DNA from: Amniculibacterium aquaticum
Lineage (GTDB): Bacteria > Bacteroidota > Bacteroidia > Flavobacteriales > Weeksellaceae
Length of the DNA stretch: 64,000 bases
NCBI RefSeq assembly: GCF_003852705.1
Contig: NZ_REFA01000012.1
Coordinates: forward strand, 18,611-82,610
Direction of reading: 5' to 3'
Part shown: piece by piece, positions 8,389 through 17,236 of the stretch
How the letters are laid out: the number at the start of each line of letters is the position of its first letter
Position numbering within the stretch: the first letter of the stretch is position 1
Made by a program: the position numbers and the translations under genes
Notes under the pieces: generated by a model
The model's input: only the letters and a program-made list of their open reading frames with translations
Database searches by the model: none
What the model was told of the DNA's origin: nothing

Positions 8389-9477
8389 TTATACATCATA
8401 AGTCAGCATCACCACATTGGTTGTAGGGTGACATTGACAGGTCAGTACCATTCCTCTTTCTACTTCTTCTTCAGTAAGAGCAAAATTTTTCTCCATAAAC
8501 ACTTCTCCTTCTAGGACTTGAGCTTTACAAGTACAGCAAACGCCTCCTTTGCAGGCAAAAGGTAAAGGCAAATTTTCTTTTAACCCTTTGTCCAAGATGC
8601 TTTCTTTCTTGGAGTTGAGGTGGATAGAATACTCATCGTCATCAATAATCAAAGTTACAAAACTTTCGATGTTTGGTATTTTCTTAAACTCTTCACTTCT
8701 TTCGGAATTTTCCTCATCATCAGGAGCTGCATAATACTCATACATCACCTGCAACGATGGGACTTTTTTATCATTTTTCAGATAATTAGAAACCTCTTTA
8801 ATCATCTCGGTTGGTCCGCAGATGAAAAATGTAGTTTCCGATGCAGGAATTTCTGGAAAATGCTGCAACAAAGCTTCTAGTTTTTGAGGACCAATCCTTC
8901 CTTCGAACAATGGATTATCGGTATGTTTTTCTCTGGACAGGAGGTAGACAACTTTCAATCGACCGTTGAAATGTTGTTCCAAATCATCAATTTGTTGTTT
9001 GAAAATAATATCCTGGCAGCTCTTGTTACTGAAAAACAAATACGCCTTGCTATTTGGCTCTTGATAAAGAGCTTCTTTTATGTTGGACAAGATGGGCGAA
9101 ATGCCACTACCAGCAGCTAATCCCACATATACTTTCTCATTAGACGAATGAAAATTGGTGAAAAAATGCCCTTGAGGGGCTAAAACCTCGATCGTATCTC
9201 CTTCCTTTAGTTGTTGATTAAGATAAGTAGAAACCTTTCCATCCTCCAGGTGTTTCACTAAAATTTCCAGTTGATGATTTCCTTCTGATGGTGCATTTAC
9301 AATAGAATAAGACCTTCTTAGGTCTTCATCGTTCATGATAAACCGAACATTAAGATATTGCCCTTGTTTAAATTGGAATTCATGTTGAAGATGTTGTGGA
9401 ATTTCCAAAGTAATGTGCACAGAATCATTGGTTTCTTTTTTTACTTTTATTGCTTTTAATGAGTGAAAATGATGCAT
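8389..9477 (-). CDS. paaE: PaaE, epoxidase reductase (FAD / 2Fe-2S)
   Basis: 362-aa reductase that passes electrons from NAD(P)H through FAD and a plant-type 2Fe-2S cluster to PaaA. The ferredoxin-reductase FAD motif RRSYSIVNAP and the nucleotide-binding region GLAAGSGISPILSNI precede a C-terminal ferredoxin domain with clustered cysteines in CKGGVCCTCKA plus CQC near the end. The ATG at 9477 (MHHFHSLKAIKV) is preferred: the upstream in-frame ATG at 9513 lies on the far side of a TATATTTG promoter element. First gene of the paa cluster as seen here. Confidence 0.94.
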   Translation of the reverse strand: MHHFHSLKAIKVKKETNDSVHITLEIPQHLQHEFQFKQGQYLNVRFIMNDEDLRRSYSIVNAPSEGNHQLEILVKHLEDGKVSTYLNQQLKEGDTIEVLAPQGHFFTNFHSSNEKVYVGLAAGSGISPILSNIKEALYQEPNSKAYLFFSNKSCQDIIFKQQIDDLEQHFNGRLKVVYLLSREKHTDNPLFEGRIGPQKLEALLQHFPEIPASETTFFICGPTEMIKEVSNYLKNDKKVPSLQVMYEYYAAPDDEENSERSEEFKKIPNIESFVTLIIDDDEYSIHLNSKKESILDKGLKENLPLPFACKGGVCCTCKAQVLEGEVFMEKNFALTEEEVERGMVLTCQCHPTTNVVMLTYDV

Positions 9478-9500
9478 TGTTATTCTTAAACTGTTTTCAA

Positions 9501-9508
9501 CAAATATA
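9501..9508 (-). promoter_or_regulatory. -7 box for the paa operon
   Basis: TATATTTG on the minus strand fits the Bacteroidota TAnnTTTG -7 element and ends 23 nt before the paaE ATG. No clean TTG lies at the usual -33 distance, so the promoter may need an activator. Confidence 0.45.
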
Positions 9509-9575
9509 AACAAATTCTAAAGAATTGAAAACCATACTTGAAAACTATTCTATTTTCGTCATTCCTCTCACTTTA

Positions 9576-10871
9576 TCATCGACCTCCGCAAGACATATCA
9601 ATCCTGCCAATATTCTCTGAGTAGTACCTGTTTTTCTCCACTATACTTTTAGCTGTATTAGAAGCATAAACCCTTTCTATAGCTCTAAGTTCGGATTCCA
9701 TAACACCTAATTTACTTACCGCTTCCAATAAACATTGTTTTTTCATCAATGCCTTTTCTTTATTTCGATTATCACCTGGCCGGTTCAAGCTGTTGTTAAT
9801 ATGACAAATTTTAAGTTTCAATTTTAATTTTTTCAACATCACTTGATCAATGACATCAGCACCTTCGGCTAAAATATTCATCAAGGCTTGGTTATTGGTT
9901 CTAATGGAATTGGATCTGGCCAATCGATTGGCTTTTTCTTCTTTTTCTAAAATACTTTTTTCCAATTCTACAATTAATCGACTTTCCACACAAAGGGATT
10001 GAGTTGCATTTGCTGCTTGATTTTCCAATTTTTTCTTTTTCTCTTCGGCCAAATCATTTTCAATTCGAGCCGACTCCTCTACCTGATCAATAAATGAAGA
10101 ACCATCAAAACATTCAGCAACATCAACAATCTTATCAATTCGAATATAATTTTGTGGATCTGAGTCCAGCAACATCGATATTACGGTATTTCCATTTTCA
10201 TCTTCATAATACCCCGTTCCGAATACTCCTAAGTAGTTATGCACTTTTAGTTCTGGCTTAATTTCGGATGTGAAAAGATAGTACACGGCTCTTTGCGAAG
10301 ATCCATTGATATGATATTGAAGAGTGGGCACATTTTGATCACCAATTTTCTCAAACGCCAAATGTGTAATACTTGCCATAGAGGTAATCACAAATTTTAC
10401 TTCATAATCCAATAAAGTTTCCATTGCTGGAATTTTATAAAATAGTTTATTCCCTTTTTTATCCATAACATAATTATAGGAATCGCCTTGCATGGAATAA
10501 ATTTCTAATTCGAATCCAGGTTGAAAATCACCTATCGATCCGCAACTTTTATTAAAGTCTGAAACCTTGGCAATAAGTCCATTATGGGTGTCTACAAAAT
10601 AACATCCTGAAGCAGGCTTGTTGTTAATAAGTCCTGAAAAATAGAATTTCTTATTAAAACAATTGGTTTCTTTAGGATACAACTTTTTCTCTTCCAGATT
10701 TCTAAATACAGAACCCCTACCAACAAGATCCCGATACTCTGAACATAAAGAAGCATTTTTCCTACAAAGAGAATCCAAGCGCAAACTGTCTTTTTTCCTT
10801 TGTTCCCTACTTTGAGCTTGCGATAAATGAAATGCTCCAAAAAGGAGCATTATATAAATTAAAGCTTTCAT
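9576..10871 (-). CDS. unknown secreted protein with C-terminal coiled coil
   Basis: 431-aa protein with a clear Sec signal peptide (hydrophobic core ending FHLSQAQ near residue 20). The body has no family I recognise: a mixed region with several Cys (about 35-115), a beta-rich middle, and a charged helical, probably coiled-coil, segment at about 270-330 (AEEKKKKLENQ through EKSILEKEEKAN). It starts 3 bp after the stop of the OmpA-domain gene, so the two form one unit and the products probably act together in the periplasm or outer membrane. Confidence 0.75.
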   Translation of the reverse strand: MKALIYIMLLFGAFHLSQAQSREQRKKDSLRLDSLCRKNASLCSEYRDLVGRGSVFRNLEEKKLYPKETNCFNKKFYFSGLINNKPASGCYFVDTHNGLIAKVSDFNKSCGSIGDFQPGFELEIYSMQGDSYNYVMDKKGNKLFYKIPAMETLLDYEVKFVITSMASITHLAFEKIGDQNVPTLQYHINGSSQRAVYYLFTSEIKPELKVHNYLGVFGTGYYEDENGNTVISMLLDSDPQNYIRIDKIVDVAECFDGSSFIDQVEESARIENDLAEEKKKKLENQAANATQSLCVESRLIVELEKSILEKEEKANRLARSNSIRTNNQALMNILAEGADVIDQVMLKKLKLKLKICHINNSLNRPGDNRNKEKALMKKQCLLEAVSKLGVMESELRAIERVYASNTAKSIVEKNRYYSENIGRIDMSCGGR

Positions 10872-10874
10872 AAT

Positions 10875-12167
10875 TTAATTAATTTTCACAAATTCAACCC
10901 TTCTATTTTGTGCTTTTCCAAAAGCGGAATTATTCTCAGCAACCGGGTCAGACTCTCCTTTTCCATCGGTTTCCATTCGGTTGGATGAAATACCCATAGT
11001 CGACAATTTCATTTTTACTGCATTGGCTCTTTTTTTACTGAGTGCAAGATTAGAAGCATCATCACCTTCATTGTCTGTATGCCCAATAATTTTAATTCTC
11101 ATATCGGGAGCTTGGCTCAATGCGTCTTTAATTTGGTTGAGCACTGTTGTACTTTCACTTTGGATTTTATCGGAACCGGTTGCAAACAATATGGCAGTGG
11201 TCGAGAAGCTTCCTTTTTCCATCAAATCTTTCAATACGCTACTTCTTTCATCTTTTCCTGTCTCAGCAATTGTCAAATTTCCGATATAGAAATAAGCATC
11301 TGCTGTTTCTGCCCAACCACTGGTTATTGAAGTAAAAAAAAGCGACTTTCTATATTCAGGTTTGAACTGAGTGGGTAAATCCACTTTTTTATTACCATCG
11401 ACAAACATTCTGATTCTTTTACCATTGACTTCAAATGCGATTTTGATGATTTTATCCAAAGGGGCTACATAATCAACCTCTTCCTTTCCATAGCCTAAAG
11501 ATTTCTCGGAATAATAAATCAAATTATAATTTTGACTTCCTTTTGATGCTGACATAATATCAAATGTCACAGCAGTTTTTGAACCCAATAAATAATCCAA
11601 CTTTTCAGGCTTATTTCCAAATCCCACCCCCATCCTTCGATACGGATGTGCTGAGGGATACACCAAATCAAACTCTACTGTAAAATTATCAGGCAATGGC
11701 TTAGTCAGCTCCGGATAAACCAGATTATCAGCTGAAATTTTTAAAAATTTACCCATATTTTTAAGGCTTTTCACCTCACCTCCTTTGTTGGTGCTCCATT
11801 TTGCAGGAAAATCACCAATTGCATCTTTAGAAAAATCATCTTGAAAAATCACCCTTGTTCCTCTTTTAAAACCAACAGCATTGTCTCCTTCTTCAGACAA
11901 AGAACCCCCTCCATCTTCTAAACCATTTGTTTTTTTTGACGATTTATTTTTGGACGAAGCCCCTTCAGAACTCGAATTCTTACTCTTATTTCCTAAAACT
12001 TTATCCATGGCATCGTCTGTAGTTCGTCTGGATTTTTCCTCTACTTTTCTCTCAACCGTTCTTTCAGCCTCTCGCTTTGCAGACTTCATTAACTTATCTA
12101 AAAACTGTGCTTGTAAAGCATTGAATATTAGCATAAAAAAAGCCAAAATCATTATCTTAGTTTTCAT
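10875..12167 (-). CDS. OmpA-domain protein with LamG-like middle
   Basis: 430-aa envelope protein. The ATG at 12167 gives a proper signal peptide (MKTKIMILAFFMLIF, cleavage near LQAQ). A charged, low-complexity Lys/Arg/Glu/Ser stretch follows (about 30-90), then a beta-rich region like concanavalin/LamG folds (FQDDFSKDAIGDFPAKW onward, about 95-300). The last 110 residues are an OmpA-type peptidoglycan-binding domain with IIGHTDNEGDDASNLALSKKR. It probably anchors a surface or periplasmic complex to the cell wall. A TTG-N22-TAATTTTG promoter lies upstream; the gene is divergent from clpB. Confidence 0.85.
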   Translation of the reverse strand: MKTKIMILAFFMLIFNALQAQFLDKLMKSAKREAERTVERKVEEKSRRTTDDAMDKVLGNKSKNSSSEGASSKNKSSKKTNGLEDGGGSLSEEGDNAVGFKRGTRVIFQDDFSKDAIGDFPAKWSTNKGGEVKSLKNMGKFLKISADNLVYPELTKPLPDNFTVEFDLVYPSAHPYRRMGVGFGNKPEKLDYLLGSKTAVTFDIMSASKGSQNYNLIYYSEKSLGYGKEEVDYVAPLDKIIKIAFEVNGKRIRMFVDGNKKVDLPTQFKPEYRKSLFFTSITSGWAETADAYFYIGNLTIAETGKDERSSVLKDLMEKGSFSTTAILFATGSDKIQSESTTVLNQIKDALSQAPDMRIKIIGHTDNEGDDASNLALSKKRANAVKMKLSTMGISSNRMETDGKGESDPVAENNSAFGKAQNRRVEFVKIN

Positions 12168-12188
12168 AACACTTATTTTTATTGCTAT

Positions 12189-12221
12189 CAAAATTACTAT
12201 TAAATATTGTTTAAAATCCAA
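12189..12221 (-). promoter_or_regulatory. promoter of the OmpA-domain operon
   Basis: On the minus strand TTG (12221-12219), 22 bp, then TAATTTTG (12196-12189), a good match to the Bacteroidota consensus. It ends 21 nt before the ATG at 12167. Confidence 0.55.
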
Positions 12222-12418
12222 GGAAAATCACTGAACAACACCTGTGCGAATCGGAAAAAATGTCAGATAAACAGTAAAACCAATTGCATTTAAACGGAAA
12301 TTTTGTCTTTAATACAATTGAAAAAATAGGCATTATTTCTTGAAAATTGAATTTTAATAACGAATGCATGATTTTTGAAAAGAACAATTCAAATCACCAT
12401 AAAAAACCAACATCTAAT

Positions 12419-15010
12419 ATGAACCTAAATCAATTTACACTAAAATCTCAGGAAGCGATACAGAAAGCTCAACAAATCGCAATGGAGTTCAGTAACCAAA
12501 GCATTGAACCTCAACATATTTTGGAGGGCATCTTCCAAACCGACGAAGTCATTTCTTCCTTTTTAATAAAAAAATCCGAAGCCGATGCTTCCCTTATCCG
12601 TGAAAGAAACAGAACCCTGATCGAAACCCTACCAAAAGTAGAAGGCGGCGATATGTACCTGTCCCAGAATTCGAACAAAATTCTCCTAGAAGCCCTGAAC
12701 ATAGCTAAAAAAATGGGAGACGAATTTGTTACCATCGAACACCTGTGGTTGGGATTAATAGAAATCCAGTCCAATGTCTCCAAACTCTTGAAAGACATGG
12801 GCATAACAAAAAACCTCCTAGAAGCCGGCATTAATGAAATAAGAAAAGGAGCCAAAGCCACCTCATCCAGTTCAGAAGAAAGCTACCAAAGCTTGAGCAA
12901 ATATGCAAAAAACCTCAACGAATTGGCAGCTGAAGGCAAGCTAGATCCTGTCATTGGAAGAGACGAAGAAATCCGTAGAGTTTTGCAAATTCTATCCAGA
13001 AGAACCAAAAATAACCCCATCCTCATCGGAGAACCCGGCGTTGGTAAAACCGCCATTGCCGAGGGAATTGCCCACAGAATCATTTCACAAGATGTTCCCG
13101 AAAATCTAATGGACAAAACTTTGTTTTCTCTAGACATGGGAGCTTTGATTGCCGGAGCCAAATACAAGGGCGAGTTTGAAGAGCGATTGAAATCTGTAGT
13201 CAACGAAGTGATACAATCTGAAGGACAAATTATTCTTTTCATTGACGAAATTCACACTTTGGTTGGCGCAGGAGGTGGTGAAGGTGCCATGGATGCAGCA
13301 AATATTTTAAAACCTGCCCTTGCAAGAGGCGAGCTGAGAGCCATTGGTGCAACCACCCTGAACGAGTATCAAAAATATTTCGAAAAAGACAAAGCCCTTG
13401 AAAGACGATTCCAAAAAGTGATGGTGGAAGAACCGGATACAGAATCTGCCATTTCCATCCTGAGAGGAATTAAAGACAAATACGAAGCCCACCATAAAGT
13501 GAGAATTAAAGACGAAGCCATTATTGCAGCGGTAGAAATGTCTCAACGATACATTTCAGACCGTTTTTTACCGGACAAGGCCATTGATCTTATTGATGAA
13601 GCATCTGCAAAATTGAGAATGGAAATCAACTCCAAACCCGAAGAATTGGATGTTTTGGACAGAAAAATCATGCAGATGGAAATAGAATTAGCAGCAATTT
13701 CCAGAGAAAATGACGAAATGAAAATTAGCCACCTCAAAGAAGACATTTCTAAACTCAACGAACAAAGAAACGAAATCAATGCTAAATGGTTACAGGAAAA
13801 GCAAAAATCCGAAGACCTAACCCAAATTAAAAAAGAAATAGAAACGCTGAAATTGGAGTACGACAAGGCAACCCGATCAGGAGACTATGCCAAAGCATCC
13901 GAGATCCAATATGGAAGGTTAAAAGAAAAAGAAGCCGACCTGGAAAAACTGGAATTGGAAATGCAAAACCATCAAAACGAATTGATTAAAGAAGAAGTCA
14001 CTGCTGAAAATATTTCCGAAATTATCTCCAAATGGACCGGTATCCCAGTAACCAAGCTATTGCAAAGCGAAAGAGAAAAACTCCTTCATTTGGAAAACGA
14101 ACTCCACAAACGAGTGGTAGGACAAGAAGAAGCCATAGAAGCCGTTTCCGACGCCATCCGCAGAAATAGAGCTGGACTGAATGACGATAAAAAACCCATC
14201 GGAAGTTTCTTATTTTTAGGAACAACAGGGGTCGGAAAAACAGAACTTGCAAAAGCCTTGGCCGAATTGCTTTTCGATGACGAAAACAACATGACCCGAA
14301 TAGACATGAGCGAATACCAAGAAAGACATTCCGTTTCGAGATTGGTAGGAGCGCCTCCAGGATATGTGGGTTATGACGAAGGCGGACAACTGACCGAAGC
14401 GGTTAGAAGAAGACCCTATTCGGTTGTCCTTTTGGATGAAATCGAAAAAGCACATCCTGATGTTTTCAATACCTTATTGCAGGTTTTGGATGATGGCCGC
14501 CTTACGGACAACAAAGGAAGAGTGGTGAATTTTAAAAACACCATCATCATCATGACTTCCAATTTGGGCTCGCCAATTATTCAGGAAAATTTTGAAAATA
14601 TTACGGAAGAAAATTCAGTTTCAATTGTAGAAAAAACCAAAGTAGAAGTTTTCGAATTGTTGAAACAAACTTTAAGACCTGAATTCATCAATAGAATAGA
14701 TGAAATTGTGCTGTTCCAACCGTTGAACAAAAAAGAAATTGGAAAAATTGTGAAATACCAACTGTCTGGATTCAACAAAATGTTGGAGAAAAAAGGGATT
14801 GTATTAACCGCTACGGAAGATGCTATCGAATACCTAATGAATAAAGGCTACCAACCTGCATTTGGAGCAAGACCTTTGAAAAGAGTTTTGCAACAAGAAG
14901 TATTAAACCAACTTTCCAAGGAAATCCTTGCTGGAAAAGTACACGACAACGATAGAATTACTTTGGATTATTTTGAAGAAACCGGATTAATTTTTAGACC
15001 TACAGAATAA
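12419..15010 (+). CDS. clpB: ClpB disaggregase
   Basis: 863-aa Hsp100 ATPase that works with DnaK to extract and refold aggregated protein after heat stress. The N-terminal Clp repeat domain starts MNLNQFTLKSQEAIQKAQ. The first AAA module has Walker A GEPGVGKT and Walker B ILFIDEIHTL. The middle coiled-coil (about 400-525), characteristic of ClpB rather than ClpC/ClpA, follows. The second AAA module has Walker A GTTGVGKT, LLDEIEKAHPD and the sensor GARPLKR near the C terminus. The ATG at 12419 is chosen over an in-frame ATG at 12347 because the family starts there. Monocistronic by position. Confidence 0.97.
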   Translation: MNLNQFTLKSQEAIQKAQQIAMEFSNQSIEPQHILEGIFQTDEVISSFLIKKSEADASLIRERNRTLIETLPKVEGGDMYLSQNSNKILLEALNIAKKMGDEFVTIEHLWLGLIEIQSNVSKLLKDMGITKNLLEAGINEIRKGAKATSSSSEESYQSLSKYAKNLNELAAEGKLDPVIGRDEEIRRVLQILSRRTKNNPILIGEPGVGKTAIAEGIAHRIISQDVPENLMDKTLFSLDMGALIAGAKYKGEFEERLKSVVNEVIQSEGQIILFIDEIHTLVGAGGGEGAMDAANILKPALARGELRAIGATTLNEYQKYFEKDKALERRFQKVMVEEPDTESAISILRGIKDKYEAHHKVRIKDEAIIAAVEMSQRYISDRFLPDKAIDLIDEASAKLRMEINSKPEELDVLDRKIMQMEIELAAISRENDEMKISHLKEDISKLNEQRNEINAKWLQEKQKSEDLTQIKKEIETLKLEYDKATRSGDYAKASEIQYGRLKEKEADLEKLELEMQNHQNELIKEEVTAENISEIISKWTGIPVTKLLQSEREKLLHLENELHKRVVGQEEAIEAVSDAIRRNRAGLNDDKKPIGSFLFLGTTGVGKTELAKALAELLFDDENNMTRIDMSEYQERHSVSRLVGAPPGYVGYDEGGQLTEAVRRRPYSVVLLDEIEKAHPDVFNTLLQVLDDGRLTDNKGRVVNFKNTIIIMTSNLGSPIIQENFENITEENSVSIVEKTKVEVFELLKQTLRPEFINRIDEIVLFQPLNKKEIGKIVKYQLSGFNKMLEKKGIVLTATEDAIEYLMNKGYQPAFGARPLKRVLQQEVLNQLSKEILAGKVHDNDRITLDYFEETGLIFRPTE

Positions 15011-15035
15011 AAAAAGAAAAACTTTTCAATTTATT

Positions 15036-15065
15036 TTGCATTTAACATAACATTGATTAAATTTG
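15036..15065 (+). promoter_or_regulatory. strong promoter downstream of clpB
   Basis: TTG (15036-15038), 19 bp, TAAATTTG (15058-15065): a full Bacteroidota consensus promoter. It points at a region with no substantial plus-strand ORF that ends in a perfect terminator 50-80 bp later. Confidence 0.6.
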
Positions 15066-15071
15066 CGCGTT

Positions 15072-15147
15072 GTTTTAGTACAATAATTTTTTTTCATCAT
15101 TTGTGTTTTTGCCTTGGCTTAGATTTATTCTAGGCCAAGGTTTTTTT
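15072..15147 (+). ncRNA. candidate small RNA after clpB
   Basis: Predicted transcript of about 75 nt, bounded by the consensus promoter at 15036-15065 and the terminator at 15112-15147. It contains no ORF of useful length and a run of T followed by the terminal 12-bp hairpin. It could be a free small RNA, or simply a terminator with a fortuitous promoter-like sequence in the clpB 3' region. The start is estimated from usual -7 to +1 spacing. Confidence 0.4.
15112..15147 (+). terminator. intrinsic terminator for clpB / small RNA
   Basis: A 12-bp stem (15112-15123 with 15129-15140, one G-T pair), 5-nt loop and seven T (15141-15147). Confidence 0.85.
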
Positions 15148-15174
15148 ATAACGCCCATCAATAGAGGCTTCACC

Positions 15175-15384
15175 TCAATGATGATCTCCTCTGAAATTAT
15201 TTTTTTCCAATTCTATAATTTTAAAAATGGAAATCTCAGACTTGATTTCCTGCTCCGATTGAAATTGAACAATATTCAAAGCCGGATAAAACTTGATCAT
15301 TTTCAAATTTAGCTTTTCCAAAAATTTTTCAGCTTCTTTTTGACTCACTCCTTCTTTCAAAATTCCAAAATAAACTTTCATCAT
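15175..15384 (-). CDS. stand-alone I9-like protease prodomain/inhibitor
   Basis: 69-aa protein whose sequence fits a single inhibitor-I9/subtilisin-propeptide fold: an opening strand (MKVYFGILKEG), a helix (VSQKEAEKFLEKLNL), the strand and turn KMIKFYPALNIVQFQ, a second short helix and a final strand IFKIIELEKN. No signal peptide. Its ATG lies 1 nt after the stop codon of the subtilisin-like protease gene upstream, which implies translational coupling and a functional pair. By analogy with known I9 proteins it would fold or block the protease in trans. The assignment rests on pattern and context, not on a search. Either of two adjacent ATGs (15384 or 15381) may be used. Confidence 0.7.
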   Translation of the reverse strand: MMKVYFGILKEGVSQKEAEKFLEKLNLKMIKFYPALNIVQFQSEQEIKSEISIFKIIELEKNNFRGDHH

Positions 15385-15385
15385 A

Positions 15386-16645
15386 CTAATCCTTTATTTG
15401 CACCAATCCATTTCCCACATCTCTATATTTTAACCCTTCGAGAAGGCGAGCATTTTTCTCCAATACTTTCCAAATTTCCAACGCAGTTAGATGGGGATAT
15501 TTCTCCATATAAAGCGCCACTATCCCAGCGACATGAGGCGTTGCCATACTGGTTCCGTTTTTTAGCATGTACCCTTCAACTACGAGACTTTTCGGAAACG
15601 AACTCAGCACATCGACCCCTGGAGCACAAACATTTATAACACCACCCGTTGCAGCATTCAGTCCACCGTTTGAGAAGGTTGCAACGCGCATTTGTCCATC
15701 GATTGCACCTACAGCCATAATGGACTCTGAATTGGCAGGTATTGAAACCGGTTGTGGCAAAGCCGGTCTTTGACTGTCGTTACCCGCTGCTGCAATGAGG
15801 AGACAATTGTTGTCCAATGCTTTTTTCCCTACCATTTCAAAAATTGGAGAGGGAGCCTCGTTGAGCTGTACCGGTGCCGAAAGCGACATGGATATCACAC
15901 GGACTTTTTTAGAGATAGCCCAATCTATGGCATCTACAATACTGCTTGTTGTGCCGCTTCCATCATTTGCCAAAGCTTTTGCTATTTTCAAATTGGCATT
16001 TTTTGCAATACCGTATCTTTTTCCGGTGTCTAATCGGACATTTCCAGCGGCTGTCCCTGCACAATGCGTTCCGTGACCTTTCAAGTCGATATCCCATGCT
16101 TCTCCAGAAATAAAAGACTTACCCTCAATGGTTCTTCCTAAAAAATCGGGATGGGTAACATCAAACCCTGTATCTAGAATACACAGATCCACTCCTTTAC
16201 CGGTCAACTGTGTGGTATCGAGCCCTACAGCCTTCAGTCCCCATTCGAAATCGGTGGTCACTTTTGAAGGTTTCTTTACTTTTTTCTTGAGCTCAGTTTC
16301 CAATTCTAATAATTTTTGCTCCATTTCCGAAACCGAAACCTGCAAGGATTTCACAATTTCTAAAGCGCCATCGATGTAAAAAGTTCTTTCTTTTTCAAAA
16401 TGAATAATGGGATTGCTACCATCGTTGACCGCTGACATCAATTGATCTTCATCCATTTTATCAACCACCATTACATTTAGATTTTTGTATAGCACACCAT
16501 TTTTATCATCAATCAAATCAAAAGAACGATTATCCTTGGAAAGAAACTCAGACGATGTTAACTTAAGTTGAAATTCTTTTTCAACAGATTTCAAGGTTTT
16601 AGAGTCTTGATTTTCCAGTAGCACAATGTATTTTTCAGATTTCAT
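15386..16645 (-). CDS. cytoplasmic subtilisin-like serine protease (S8)
   Basis: 419-aa S8 peptidase with the full catalytic set: Asp158 in CILDTGFDVTHPD, His191 in GHGTHCAGTAAG, oxyanion Asn289 in AAAGND and Ser366 in NGTSMATPHVAG. There is no signal peptide. The first 90 residues look like an I9-type prodomain (EKYIVLLENQD at the start, and NLNVMVVDKMDEDQL around 55-70), followed by a short predicted coiled coil (about 94-125) before the catalytic domain. It is the fourth gene of a five-gene unit and sits 12 bp after the preceding ORF. An intracellular subtilisin embedded with a DUF2589 protein suggests processing of a partner rather than nutrient scavenging. Confidence 0.9.
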   Translation of the reverse strand: MKSEKYIVLLENQDSKTLKSVEKEFQLKLTSSEFLSKDNRSFDLIDDKNGVLYKNLNVMVVDKMDEDQLMSAVNDGSNPIIHFEKERTFYIDGALEIVKSLQVSVSEMEQKLLELETELKKKVKKPSKVTTDFEWGLKAVGLDTTQLTGKGVDLCILDTGFDVTHPDFLGRTIEGKSFISGEAWDIDLKGHGTHCAGTAAGNVRLDTGKRYGIAKNANLKIAKALANDGSGTTSSIVDAIDWAISKKVRVISMSLSAPVQLNEAPSPIFEMVGKKALDNNCLLIAAAGNDSQRPALPQPVSIPANSESIMAVGAIDGQMRVATFSNGGLNAATGGVINVCAPGVDVLSSFPKSLVVEGYMLKNGTSMATPHVAGIVALYMEKYPHLTALEIWKVLEKNARLLEGLKYRDVGNGLVQIKD

Positions 16646-16657
16646 AATGTTTTGAAT

Positions 16658-17236
16658 TTAACTCATGTTTCCAATAATTTTTTCAATCAACAGGTACATA
16701 TCTTCCCTGGTCACCTGAAGTTTCATTTTTTTGTCCAGTAAAGCTATGGAGGCATTCTGTTTTACGATTTCCGTCCACAACAATTCTATTTTTGCTACGG
16801 AATCCAACTTTTTCAACTCTTGATTGTTGAGAATTCCATTTTGAATTAAACTTAAAAAAGTATTGGACAACAAGTCTTCCGCTTCATCCAATTTTTGCCT
16901 TTCTTTTGTTAAGATATCCTCTATCATTTTTTTCACCTCTTCAACAACATGAAAAGCAATCCCCCAATAAAATTCTCTTCTACTGACCGGCAACCTTTCC
17001 AATTTAATCGGATCAAAACCTTTCTTTACTACTTGTAACAGCCCTTGCAATCGTAAAACGTCTGATTCTTTTGAACCGTCTTTAATACTTTTAAAATAGG
17101 TTTGCAAGTCCGTCAAAAGATCATTAAATTCAGTTTCGAATCGAAAAGAACGCTCTATAAAGAGCGATTGAACCTTAATAAGTTTTGAAAGAAAACCTTC
17201 AGCGACTTTTATTTTATGATGTACAAATTCAACCAT
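16658..17236 (-). CDS. unknown helical protein of the protease cassette
   Basis: 192-aa soluble protein, almost entirely predicted helical and charged, with no family I recognise. It begins MVEFVHHKIKVAEGFLSKL; conspicuous segments are LRLQGLLQVVKKGFDPIKLERL and FYWGIAFHVVEEVKKMIED (each about 20 residues). Its ATG overlaps the stop of the upstream gene (TAATG), a mark of translational coupling. It may be a scaffold or chaperone for the DUF2589 and protease proteins; that is inference from position only. Confidence 0.75.
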   Translation of the reverse strand: MVEFVHHKIKVAEGFLSKLIKVQSLFIERSFRFETEFNDLLTDLQTYFKSIKDGSKESDVLRLQGLLQVVKKGFDPIKLERLPVSRREFYWGIAFHVVEEVKKMIEDILTKERQKLDEAEDLLSNTFLSLIQNGILNNQELKKLDSVAKIELLWTEIVKQNASIALLDKKMKLQVTREDMYLLIEKIIGNMS

